From: Saccharofermentans sp.
GTDB taxonomy: Bacteria; Bacillota; Clostridia; Saccharofermentanales; Saccharofermentanaceae
Length of the DNA stretch: 34,231 nt
Reading direction: 5' to 3'
Assembly (NCBI GenBank): GCA_016292215.1
Contig: JAEFBB010000024.1
Span: forward strand, 1-34,231
In this document: positions 22,003 through 30,043 of the stretch, in pieces
Layout: each line of letters starts with the position of its first letter
Numbering within the stretch: position 1 is the first letter of the stretch
Program-made: the position numbers and the translations under genes
Notes under the pieces: model-generated
Database searches by the model: none
What the model was told of the DNA's origin: nothing
What the model saw: only the letters and a program-made list of their open reading frames with translations

Positions 22003-22735
22003 CAAAATCTCTCCCGTCAGAAGACAAGAAACGCATTGAGCGCTGGATTGAATTCTTGCTTGTTCCCCAAGGCTTATCCGTGTTTCTGTAGTCGAATTTC
22101 AGAGTGAAATACTCGACGTCAGAGATAAGCGAATCAAATGTCTGGGTATTGTTGTTATAAAGTGCTTCGACAAAATCAGAAGCTTCATTCTGTGAAAGCT
22201 TTGAAGCCTGCCTAAGGAGCATAGCCGTATGAGGCAGGCAGTGGAATTCGGCCTTAAGGAACTTATCCTTAAATGCAGGATCATGTGAGAACATCCAGCA
22301 GATGACCTCGATGTAGTGTCCCATAGCATCGTTCATATTTTCGCAGATAGGGCAGGTGTTGATCCTCTTTTCGATCAGATCTGCTACAGAGTTAAGCTTC
22401 TGCTTGTAATCTGTGCTTCTGCCTTTTAGGAGTCCTGCCTTGGCCGGGATCGAAGACTTGAGCTTGGGATTAAGGTCTTCGTTGAAGTCCTTAAGATGCG
22501 TGTGCATTACAAGTCCTAATCCCAATCTGTTAGTTACAGCCTTATTGAGCTTGCCCATGTGCACGGGACAAAAGCCTGTCTTGTTCGTTATCTTACGTGT
22601 GTCCGGTTCCATCAAAGAAGGTCCCAGATAGTATTCGAGATAATTGGTCTCGGCTTTATCGCGGAGCCTGCATAAAGGGCATCCGCATGATTCATTGTAA
22701 GCATCATTGACCGGGATCATGTATATCTTTTCCAT
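21974..22735 (-). CDS. DUF6062-like protein with duplicated Cys/His motifs
   Basis: A 253-residue cytoplasmic protein of a family I recognise as DUF6062-like. It contains two similar modules: CGCPLC (Cys17, 19, 22) with CPVH (Cys56-His59), and CPIC (Cys128, Cys131) with CLPH (Cys166-His169). The gap from the CxxC to the CxxH is 33 and 34 residues, which indicates an internal duplication. These clusters could each hold a metal ion, probably zinc. No enzyme motif is visible. ATG 22735 overlaps the upstream stop by one base, so the genes are coupled. The C-terminal ~50 residues are Ser-, Asp- and Gln-rich. The function is not known; partner genes point to a common role with the P-loop/Asp23-like protein. 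Confidence 0.58.
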   Translation of the reverse strand: MEKIYMIPVNDAYNESCGCPLCRLRDKAETNYLEYYLGPSLMEPDTRKITNKTGFCPVHMGKLNKAVTNRLGLGLVMHTHLKDFNEDLNPKLKSSIPAKAGLLKGRSTDYKQKLNSVADLIEKRINTCPICENMNDAMGHYIEVICWMFSHDPAFKDKFLKAEFHCLPHTAMLLRQASKLSQNEASDFVEALYNNNTQTFDSLISDVEYFTLKFDYRNTDKPWGTSKNSIQRSMRFLSSDGRDFDEQQSKKQS

Positions 22736-23814
22736 TAATTATCCTCCTTGGCATCAGGCTTAGGCAGATGCATAAGTCTGTTTGCCCTGACGTTAACGCC
22801 GTTCATCGTGATGGAAGTGAATTCCTCGACCGCATTGCCGACACGCTGCTGGCAGGTCTCGAGAACTTTCTGTGCATCGTAACCATAGTAAAGAGCAAGA
22901 TCAAGGCTGATCATTACTCCGAATGTCTGTTTCTCTGTCTTAAACGAAGTTACCTCCGCAAAACCGGGGACGTCCTTAAGCACAATCTTGATCAGATCGA
23001 GGATCGCATCGTCGGAGATAGAATATGAACCAAGCGAAGAGAAGGTAGGTCTTACGACTGTCCTTTCAGAATCCGGGGCCATCGGAATGACACCCCTTTC
23101 GCGGTCAAATCTCTGTCTGAGCTTGCTGAACGGATCCGAGAAGTAACCTGAAAACTCGTGCTTGATCTCCATGCTCGGTACAGGGATCGTGTGCATTCCT
23201 TCGTTGAGTCTGGTATTGCGTGCCAGACGTCTTTCTTCCTCGGTAGATACATCCTCGATCTTGATGAGCATGGAAGGGCGGTTGAGCCAGAGGTTGTCAC
23301 AGATCTTATTGAGCATTGAATCGGAAGTGCCCAGCACCATCAATGCTCTGGGCATTGATTCGATCAGCGCGCGGCGCATAACTGCGGATCTGGTCGGATC
23401 GACGAAGATGGCCTGTCTGACAGATTCCATCTTCGTGGGAGCTTTTTTAGCTGAAGTACCAGCTACGATACGGCTTCCGTTGATAAGGAGACCGTCATCG
23501 ATAATGTAGTAGATATTGTTATCACGGGCTACTTTGATGGCACGGGTGCTCTTGCCCGTACCGGAAGCACCAACAAAGGCTATTACTGCAATGTTCGACA
23601 ACACCTCGCGTGTCAGCTGCTCGCTGGAGAGGATTATGTCGGCACTGAGTTCATAGCCCTGTGATGAATAATCCGAATATTGATTTTGATACTGTGGATT
23701 AGACTTGTCGAACCTTTTAAGAGTGCCGCGAAATTCAGACAACAGAGTCTTCCGCGCTACGGGAGCGCTCGTGTCCTGAATCTGTTCGCGTTTTGATTCG
23801 TCAAGGTTGTCCAA
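22735..23814 (-). CDS. P-loop ATPase fused to Asp23/Gls24-like domain
   Basis: A 359-residue protein. The Walker A motif FVGASGTGKST (about 80-90) lies in an N-terminal nucleotide-binding domain that recalls P-loop kinases, with LLINGSRIVAGTSAKKAP and IKIEDVSTEEERRLARN afterwards. The C-terminal part (about 265-348) has the Asp23 pattern: SDDAILDLIKIVLKDVPGF, VMISLDLALYYGYDAQKVLETCQQRVGNAVEEFT, and MNGVNVRANRL. Asp23/Gls24 domains occur in small envelope-stress proteins, and fusion to an ATPase is unusual. TTG 23814 is used as the start, with AAAGGA nine bases upstream inside the end of yebC; no ATG is close. The gene lies 13 bases after yebC. Domain calls are from patterns and moderately sure. 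Confidence 0.62.
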   Translation of the reverse strand: MDNLDESKREQIQDTSAPVARKTLLSEFRGTLKRFDKSNPQYQNQYSDYSSQGYELSADIILSSEQLTREVLSNIAVIAFVGASGTGKSTRAIKVARDNNIYYIIDDGLLINGSRIVAGTSAKKAPTKMESVRQAIFVDPTRSAVMRRALIESMPRALMVLGTSDSMLNKICDNLWLNRPSMLIKIEDVSTEEERRLARNTRLNEGMHTIPVPSMEIKHEFSGYFSDPFSKLRQRFDRERGVIPMAPDSERTVVRPTFSSLGSYSISDDAILDLIKIVLKDVPGFAEVTSFKTEKQTFGVMISLDLALYYGYDAQKVLETCQQRVGNAVEEFTSITMNGVNVRANRLMHLPKPDAKEDN

Positions 23815-23827
23815 AGCTTAAGGTCCT

Positions 23828-24553
23828 TTAACCATTCCAGTTATGGAAGACTTCCTGGATATCTTCGTTCTCGTCCATCATGTCGAGCATCTTCTCGAGC
23901 TGGGCAACAGCATCGGGATCGGTTACTTCTGCTGTCGTCATGGCAACGGGACCGAGTGTTGAGTCAGAGATCACATAGTTCTTGGCTTCAAGAGCATCTC
24001 TGACATCGTAATAATCCGCTGTGGAAGTCGAGATGATGTAGAACTCATCGTCACTGTCAAAATCTGAAGCGCCGCAATCGAGTGCGTCACCCATGACCTG
24101 TTCTTCATCCTCGTAATCTTCTTTGGAGATCAGGATCGTGCCCTTCTCGGTAAAGAGGAAGGATACGGATCCGTCAACTCCGAGATTACCGCCGTTCTTA
24201 TCGAAAATATGTCTTAAGTCCGCAGCCGTACGGTTACGGTTATTTGTAAGAGTCTTAACCATGATGGCAACGCCTGCCGGGCCGTAACCTTCATATGTGA
24301 TCTCTTCGTAATCATCGCCTTCGCCTGCCTCGGCAGCCTTTTTGATGGCGCGGTTGATATTGTCATTAGGCATGTTTGCTGCCTTTGCCTTGGCAACGAC
24401 AACTTTCAGTCTGGAATTACTGTTGGGGTCAGGACCGCCTGCCTTGACTGCTACAGCGATCTCTTTTGCGAATTTTGTGAAAACCGCACCCTTTGCAGCA
24501 TCGGATGCTTCTTTCTTTCTTCTGATGTTGCTCCACTTCGAATGACCTGACAT
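23828..24553 (-). CDS. yebC: YebC/PmpR family protein
   Basis: A 241-residue protein that matches YebC over its length: MSGHSKWSNIRRKKEASDAAKG, FTKFAKEIAVAVKAGGPDP, NMPNDNINRAIKKA, YEGYGPAGVAIMV, then a domain with TVDGSVSFLF-type sequence and the C-terminal TEVTDPDAVAQLEKMLDMMDENEDIQEVFHNW. Members have been described as transcription regulators (PmpR), and more recent work on relatives links them to easing ribosome stalling on proline-rich sequences. It is the first gene of a minus-strand cluster. GGAGGAAAATTA before the ATG gives a good ribosome-binding site. A minus-strand -10 (TATAAT, 24603-24598) is present upstream. Identification is firm; which role applies is not seen here. Confidence 0.94.
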   Translation of the reverse strand: MSGHSKWSNIRRKKEASDAAKGAVFTKFAKEIAVAVKAGGPDPNSNSRLKVVVAKAKAANMPNDNINRAIKKAAEAGEGDDYEEITYEGYGPAGVAIMVKTLTNNRNRTAADLRHIFDKNGGNLGVDGSVSFLFTEKGTILISKEDYEDEEQVMGDALDCGASDFDSDDEFYIISTSTADYYDVRDALEAKNYVISDSTLGPVAMTTAEVTDPDAVAQLEKMLDMMDENEDIQEVFHNWNG

Positions 24554-24597
24554 TAATTTTCCTCCAAGATGACTTATGTCGTTTTAAATGATTTAAT

Positions 24598-24603
24598 ATT
24601 ATA
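24598..24603 (-). promoter_or_regulatory. -10 element for yebC cluster
   Basis: Minus strand: perfect TATAAT (24603-24598). The -35 position, 17 bases further upstream, reads CTAAAA and is weak. The transcript would start about 40 bases before the yebC ATG. Confidence 0.6.
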
Positions 24604-24642
24604 CCTTATTTTATTAGCCTTTTTAGCATCGTATGTGAAGAT

Positions 24643-24674
24643 TCGGTGTAATTTGTCGGTGTAATGTCACCGAC
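24643..24674. promoter_or_regulatory. Repeat-rich site between yebC and pilB
   Basis: GTCGGTG (24655-24661) and CACCGAC (24668-24674) form a 7-bp inverted repeat with a six-base centre. A direct repeat TCGGTGTAAT occurs at 24643-24652 and 24656-24665. It lies about 45 bases upstream of the pilB -35 and may be a binding site for a regulator of the pilus operon. Confidence 0.45.
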
Positions 24675-24718
24675 ATAAGAATGTCAAATATATTTTTTGT
24701 GCAGAATGTCTTTTAAAC

Positions 24719-24747
24719 TTGTTTTTTGTCCTTGGCTGTTGTATAGT
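24719..24747 (+). promoter_or_regulatory. Promoter for pilB-pilO operon
   Basis: TTGTTT (24719-24724), 17-bp spacer, TATAGT (24742-24747). The leader from here to the ATG at 24836 is about 80 bases and can form short stems (TATGCT 24757-24762 with AGCATA 24801-24806). Confidence 0.65.
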
Positions 24748-24835
24748 TCTAACATCTATGCTTGGGTAAATATGCCCGTCTATTGCGTGCGCATTTTCTG
24801 AGCATACATTTTCTAACGATTATCGGGAGGGTTCG

Positions 24836-26500
24836 ATGAAGAGATTAGGTGATATTCTGGTCGAGAGCGGCTTCCTAAATGCTACCGAACTTGCAGAAGT
24901 GCTCAGCACTCAAAAAGAAACAGGAAAACGTCTTGGTGAAGTAATCGTTGAGAGCGGATTGATGTCGGAATTCGACATCCTGAGAGCGGTATCAAGCCAG
25001 TACAACTATCCGATTATTGATTTGGCCGGTATTGATGTAGATCCTAAGGCTACAGCTTTATTGACGCAGAAATTCTGTGAAGAGAACATCGTATTCCCGA
25101 TAGGTTTTGATAATGACAATCTGGTTGTTGCTATCGATGACCCGATGAATATTACAATCGAAGATGAGTTGCAGTTCCAGACCGGATACCAGATTTCCCT
25201 TATGCTCGCAACTCATTCATCTATAGTTGACGCCATCAAAGTTAACTATGGTAAAGAGAGTGCCAACAAGGCCGCAGAAGAACTCGGTGCAAGCTTTGAA
25301 GGCGAGAGCCTCGATGAGAATGCCGAGCTTTCCGAAGCTGTTAACAGCGCCCCTGTTGTTAAGCTCGTTAACTCAATGATCGATTACGCTATCCGTTCAG
25401 GCTCATCCGATATTCATATCGAGCCTTTGGAGGATCGTGTAAGAGTCCGTATCAGAATCGACGGTGTCATGCAGGAAGTAATGAGTAACCCTATTTCCGC
25501 AAAAGACGCCATCACAACCAGAATCAAGATCCTTGGCGGTATGAACATCGCCGAGAAGCGTATCCCTCAGGACGGCCGTATTACAACAGTAATCAATAAC
25601 GAGCCTGTGGACATGCGTGTATCCATACTTCCTTGCGTTACAGGTGAGAAGACCGTTATCCGTATCCTTGCCAAGAATGACGCAAACCTCAACAGAGCTT
25701 ATCTTGGTATCAGCGACCGTAACAACGAGATGATCGACAAGATGATCAAGATACCTCAGGGAATCATCCTTATCTCAGGACCTACGGGTTCAGGTAAGAC
25801 CACCACACTTTACACACTCCTTTCTGAGAAGAATACAGATGAAGTTAATATCATCACCATTGAGGACCCGGTAGAAATTAAGATTCCCGGCTTGAATCAG
25901 GTTCAGGTTAACTCCAAAGCGGGCATGACCTTTGCGAGCGGCCTCAGATCCGTCTTGCGTCAGGACCCTGATATCTGCCTCGTCGGTGAGATCCGTGACG
26001 GTGAGACAGCCGAGATCGCCATGAGAGCGGCAATTACCGGACACCTCGTTTTCAGTACTATCCATACGAATGACGCTGTATCTTCAATCAACCGTCTTAT
26101 CGACATGGGTCTTGAGCCTTACATGGTATCTTCAGCCCTGGTCGGCGTTGTATCCCAGCGTCTCGTCCGCCGTATCTGCACTAACTGCAGAGAAGCCTAT
26201 GATCCTGATGATTATGACAGAGAATATCTGAGACTTGATCCGGGTCAGAAGATCTACCACGGCAAGGGTTGCACAGAGTGTAACGAGAAGGGATACAAGG
26301 GACGTATTGCGATCCATGAGATCGTAATCATTACAAGAGCTATGAAGACCTTGCTCGAGAGAAGAGCAAGTGAAGATGAGATGCGTCAGCTTGCAATTTC
26401 CGAGGGCACACAGATGCTCCAGGATTCTGCAAGAGACCTCGTACTTGAAGGTATTACGACGGTCGACGAGCTTAACAGAGTTGCTTACACGATAGACTGA
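24836..26500 (+). CDS. pilB: Type IV pilus extension ATPase PilB
   Basis: A 554-residue hexameric ATPase that powers pilin polymerisation from the cytoplasmic side. The first ~150 residues are the MshE N-terminal domain type, which in some PilB proteins binds c-di-GMP. The core has Walker A GPTGSGKTTT (315-324), the Asp box TIEDPVE (341-347), Walker B ICLVGEIRD (380-388), and a His box near IHTND (409-413). A zinc site is formed by Cys448, Cys451, Cys479 and Cys482 (CTNC ... CTEC). The length is typical for PilB. GGGAGGG precedes ATG 24836. It leads the operon and is followed by pilT 17 bases downstream. Identification is firm; c-di-GMP binding would need a check of the N-terminal motifs. Confidence 0.95.
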   Translation: MKRLGDILVESGFLNATELAEVLSTQKETGKRLGEVIVESGLMSEFDILRAVSSQYNYPIIDLAGIDVDPKATALLTQKFCEENIVFPIGFDNDNLVVAIDDPMNITIEDELQFQTGYQISLMLATHSSIVDAIKVNYGKESANKAAEELGASFEGESLDENAELSEAVNSAPVVKLVNSMIDYAIRSGSSDIHIEPLEDRVRVRIRIDGVMQEVMSNPISAKDAITTRIKILGGMNIAEKRIPQDGRITTVINNEPVDMRVSILPCVTGEKTVIRILAKNDANLNRAYLGISDRNNEMIDKMIKIPQGIILISGPTGSGKTTTLYTLLSEKNTDEVNIITIEDPVEIKIPGLNQVQVNSKAGMTFASGLRSVLRQDPDICLVGEIRDGETAEIAMRAAITGHLVFSTIHTNDAVSSINRLIDMGLEPYMVSSALVGVVSQRLVRRICTNCREAYDPDDYDREYLRLDPGQKIYHGKGCTECNEKGYKGRIAIHEIVIITRAMKTLLERRASEDEMRQLAISEGTQMLQDSARDLVLEGITTVDELNRVAYTID

Positions 26501-26517
26501 TAAGGAGGTTTTTTAAC

Positions 26518-27630
26518 GTGGAAGGATTTAGTTTATCAATCGAATCGATTTTGGCAGAATCGGTAAAAATGGGTGCGTCTGATACTCATATTACTGTAGG
26601 TTTGCCGCCGATGATTCGTGTTGACGGTATGTTGATGCCTATGGGCAATCAACCGCTTACAGCAGCAGATACTGAGTATCTTTGCAAGTCGATGATCGAC
26701 AAGTCAAGACAGCAGTATCTGAACGAGAGAGGTGAGATCGACTTCTCTTACATTGTCGAGAGCTACAGCCGTTTCAGATGTAATGTTTTCAAGCAGCGTG
26801 GAACATATGCACTCGCAGCAAGAACTATTACAAATGAAATCCCTACATGTGAACAGCTGGGACTTCCTAATGTCTTTAAGGATCTGGTTATGAAACCGCG
26901 TGGACTTATCCTCGTTACAGGCCCTACGGGTTCCGGTAAGTCTACAACACTGGCTGCTATGCTCGGTCACGTAAACATGAGCAAGAAGTGCCACATCCTT
27001 ACTCTTGAGGAACCTATCGAGTATCTCCATATGCACGGAGAAGCTATGATCAACCAGAGAGAAATTCACGAGGATACGCTTTCATTCGCAAACGCGCTCA
27101 GAGCTGCTCTCCGTGAAGACCCGGATATCATCCTCGTCGGAGAGATGCGTGACCTCGATACTATCAGTACCGCTATCACCGCAGCCGAGACAGGACACCT
27201 CGTTCTTTCAACACTCCACACCTCATCAGCCGCAGATACAGTAAACCGTATTATCGACGTATATCCGCCGCATCAGCAGGATCAGATCAGAGTTCAGCTT
27301 GCTGCTACTCTCAATGCCGTTATCTGTCAGACACTCGTTCAGAGAATCGGCGGAGGCAGATGTGCTGCTTTCGAGATCATGATCTCCAACGATGCTATTA
27401 AGAACAATATCCGTGAAGGTAAGACATATCAGATAGACAGTGCTATCGCTACAAGCCTTCAGCAGGGAATGTGCCCTCTTGATTTCTATCTTGCAGAGCT
27501 CGTTAAGCGCAACATGATCACAAGAGATACTGCTATCCAGAGATGCAGAGTCCCTGAAGATCTCAAGCGTTTCATCAACAATGCTGGTCAGACGAACAGC
27601 CCGCTGTTCGGTGATTTGGAGTTTGCCTGA
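26518..27630 (+). CDS. pilT: Type IV pilus retraction ATPase PilT
   Basis: A 370-residue ATPase that drives pilus retraction, as in twitching motility. Walker A GPTGSGKSTT lies at 135-144, the Asp box TLEEPIEYL at about 162-170, Walker B ILVGEMRD at 205-212, and the His box near STLHTSS at 231-237. The C-terminal AIKNNIREGKTYQI (293-306) matches the AIRNLIRE-type motif needed for retraction. The start is GTG 26518, with AAGGAGG about eight bases upstream. The C-terminus NNAGQTNSPLFGDLEFA is short and typical. The gene sits directly after pilB, so extension and retraction motors are co-expressed. Identification is firm. Confidence 0.95.
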   Translation: MEGFSLSIESILAESVKMGASDTHITVGLPPMIRVDGMLMPMGNQPLTAADTEYLCKSMIDKSRQQYLNERGEIDFSYIVESYSRFRCNVFKQRGTYALAARTITNEIPTCEQLGLPNVFKDLVMKPRGLILVTGPTGSGKSTTLAAMLGHVNMSKKCHILTLEEPIEYLHMHGEAMINQREIHEDTLSFANALRAALREDPDIILVGEMRDLDTISTAITAAETGHLVLSTLHTSSAADTVNRIIDVYPPHQQDQIRVQLAATLNAVICQTLVQRIGGGRCAAFEIMISNDAIKNNIREGKTYQIDSAIATSLQQGMCPLDFYLAELVKRNMITRDTAIQRCRVPEDLKRFINNAGQTNSPLFGDLEFA

Positions 27631-27678
27631 TAATCGGGCGCTTTGATTTAAGTAATCTAAGAAGGAGGGAAATAATAG

Positions 27679-28887
27679 ATGGCTAATTTCAGATATCAAG
27701 TTATCGATTCAAACGGTAAAATGTCTGAAGGTATTATCGAAGCTGCATCTATTGGCGAAGCGTCCAGAAAGCTCAAGTCAGACGGTAAGTACATTGCCAG
27801 CCTGTCACTGGACAAAGGAAAGGGCATTGCCAATATGGAAATTGGCAGTCCCAAGCTTAAAACTCAGGACCTGGTTATCATTTCCAGACAGCTTGCTTCA
27901 CTTCTGTCAGCAGGTATCACTGTTGTCAGATCGCTCGATATGCTCTATCAGCAGCTTGAATCTAAAAAGGCGAAGAAATGTATCGGTGAGATCTATGAAT
28001 CCGTTCAGAGCGGTCGTTCTCTTTCCGAGGCATTTAAGGAACAGAGGGGTGTCATTCCTAACATCATGATCAGTATGATCGCGGCAGGTGAGGAATCCGG
28101 CCGACTCGATGAAGTTATGGAAAGACTTGCAGAACACTTCGCTAAGGACGCCAAGCTCAAGAACAAGATCTCTTCAGCAATGGTATACCCTAAGATCCTT
28201 GCAGCACTTACTGCAGCAGTCAGTATCGGACTTTTGACCTTCCTGGTACCTAAGATCGGTGTTACAATCGTAGACCTCGGAGGTGAATTGCCTAAGCTGA
28301 CACAGTTCCTCTTGAACTTCTCACATTCATTAACGACGTTCTGGTACATTTATATCGCCGTTATTGGTCTTATCGTTTACGGCTTCATGCTTTGGAAGAA
28401 TTCTGAGAAGGGTTCTGAGACATGGTCAAAGATCATGCTTAAGATGCCGGTAGTAGGTAAGGCTACAAGAATGAACGCATCTGCCAGATTTACAAGAACG
28501 GTAGCTACACTTCTTAAGTCAGGTATCTCTGTTCTTCAGGCAGTTGAGATCACCGAGAAGTCTCTCGACAACGTAATTCTTCAGAAAAAACTTGCTCAAG
28601 CCCGTCTTGAGATCAGAAAAGGTACTTCTTTGTCCAGATCTATCAGAGATATTACCGAGTTCCCGCCGATGATCTACGCAATGGTCTCTATCGGTGAGGA
28701 GTCCGGTACTTTGGATTCGATCTTGGAGAAAGCCGCTGACTACTTTGAGGACGAGGCAGATTCAGCAACCGCTAAGATGGTATCCGCGTTAGAGCCTGTC
28801 ATGATCATCATCATGGCTGTAATCGTCGGTGTCGTTGTAGGCGGTATCGCAATGCCTATCTTCACAATGGCTCAGTGGATCATGTAA
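27679..28887 (+). CDS. pilC: Type IV pilus inner-membrane platform protein PilC
   Basis: A 402-residue PilC/GspF-type protein that forms the membrane platform beneath the pilus and binds the motor ATPases. It has two related GspF domains (about 65-190 and 270-390), each with the LASLLSAGITVVRSLD / TVATLLKSGISVLQAVE start and the GE-ESG-L(DE) turn (AAGEESGRLDEVMERLA; VSIGEESGTLDSILEKAA). Membrane helices lie at about 171-193, 216-236 and 372-395. AGGAGGG precedes the ATG. Its length is standard. The gene lies 48 bases after pilT and 28 before pilM. Identification is firm. Confidence 0.95.
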   Translation: MANFRYQVIDSNGKMSEGIIEAASIGEASRKLKSDGKYIASLSLDKGKGIANMEIGSPKLKTQDLVIISRQLASLLSAGITVVRSLDMLYQQLESKKAKKCIGEIYESVQSGRSLSEAFKEQRGVIPNIMISMIAAGEESGRLDEVMERLAEHFAKDAKLKNKISSAMVYPKILAALTAAVSIGLLTFLVPKIGVTIVDLGGELPKLTQFLLNFSHSLTTFWYIYIAVIGLIVYGFMLWKNSEKGSETWSKIMLKMPVVGKATRMNASARFTRTVATLLKSGISVLQAVEITEKSLDNVILQKKLAQARLEIRKGTSLSRSIRDITEFPPMIYAMVSIGEESGTLDSILEKAADYFEDEADSATAKMVSALEPVMIIIMAVIVGVVVGGIAMPIFTMAQWIM

Positions 28888-28915
28888 TCCCGTTAAGTTT
28901 GAAAGGAGAAAATAA

Positions 28916-30028
28916 ATGGATTTTTCATTAGGAAAAGGATCAAACGAACTGGTAATCGACTGTTCCAGCTCAGACCTTAAATTAGCTGTCGGGAATTACA
29001 ACTCCAAGACAGGAACAGTTACTATCGAGAAAATGGGAATCGTTCCCCTCGAAGGTGATGCTATCAATGACGGTGCCGTAGCAGACTCTTTCGGTATCGT
29101 AATGGCTTTGAAGCATGCCATCGCAAGACTCGACATCAGAATGAAGAGCTGCATCCTTACAACAGAGGGCGCATTTGTTCACAGCAGAGACTTAGAGCTT
29201 CCTGTGGTTAAGGAAGATCAGCTCAAGGATATGGTTAAGTACGAGATTCTCGGTCAGGGCTCCAACAGAGACATGTCCATTGACTATCTTGTTTACGGAA
29301 GCACAAAGGATGCTGAGACAAACGCAGACAAGCTCCAGGTAAGAGCTACTGCTATTCCTACAGATGTTATTAAGGATTACCGTGAATTCCTCAAGAACAT
29401 GGATCTCAACCCCATTGCTCTTGATGTAAACCCCAATGCGGTAAGAAAGCTTTTCGAGAATGGTATTATCAACGGAAATGTAAATATCAAGCAGTCAACA
29501 ATCCTCTTGATCGAGCTCTCCGGCAAGACAACGACTGTTACTGTTCTTGATAAGGGTTTCCCGGTACTTTCAAGAAGACTCCAGTTTGGTCACAGCAACA
29601 TCAGACAGGTTGCAGATTCCGTTAAGAAACTTCAGAACGGTAATCAGCAGTCTTCACTCGCAAGAAGACTTAACATCACAACTTCTGAAGCTGATGCCAG
29701 CGTACCGATCGAGGATATCGATGTTTGGAACGAGACTGTTGCAGAGACTCCTGCTCTCCAGAGCGCTGTTAATGCTTACTTCAAGAGCCTCGTTGACGCA
29801 GTATCCCGTACGGCTCAGTTCTCAATCGCTAAGTATCACATTGATGCCATCAGCACATGCTTCCTTTATGGTTCAGGTGCCGGTTACAAGAAGATAGACA
29901 AAGAGCTTGCACGCCAGCTTGGAACTCAGGTCGAGATCCTCAAGGCCCTCAGCACCGTAAACGGTCCTAGGGATTTTGAACTCGGCAAGTTCGTAAATTG
30001 TTGTGGCGCTCTGATTCGTCACGATTAA
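28916..30028 (+). CDS. pilM: Type IV pilus actin-like protein PilM
   Basis: A 370-residue cytoplasmic protein of the actin-like ATPase fold. The first phosphate loop is seen as VIDCSSSDLKLAVGNY (the usual DIGS-type glycine is Cys), the second as LLIELSGKTTTVTVLDKGFPVLSRR, and a GSGAG adenosine-type turn at YGSGAGYKKIDKELARQLG. PilM normally grips the N-terminal tail of PilN and links it to the motor. The gene lies between pilC and pilN, the standard order. AAAGGAG precedes the ATG. The ATPase residue change in the first loop is worth noting. Identification is good. Confidence 0.9.
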   Translation: MDFSLGKGSNELVIDCSSSDLKLAVGNYNSKTGTVTIEKMGIVPLEGDAINDGAVADSFGIVMALKHAIARLDIRMKSCILTTEGAFVHSRDLELPVVKEDQLKDMVKYEILGQGSNRDMSIDYLVYGSTKDAETNADKLQVRATAIPTDVIKDYREFLKNMDLNPIALDVNPNAVRKLFENGIINGNVNIKQSTILLIELSGKTTTVTVLDKGFPVLSRRLQFGHSNIRQVADSVKKLQNGNQQSSLARRLNITTSEADASVPIEDIDVWNETVAETPALQSAVNAYFKSLVDAVSRTAQFSIAKYHIDAISTCFLYGSGAGYKKIDKELARQLGTQVEILKALSTVNGPRDFELGKFVNCCGALIRHD

Positions 30029-30043
30029 GGAGGGGGACGCTTT

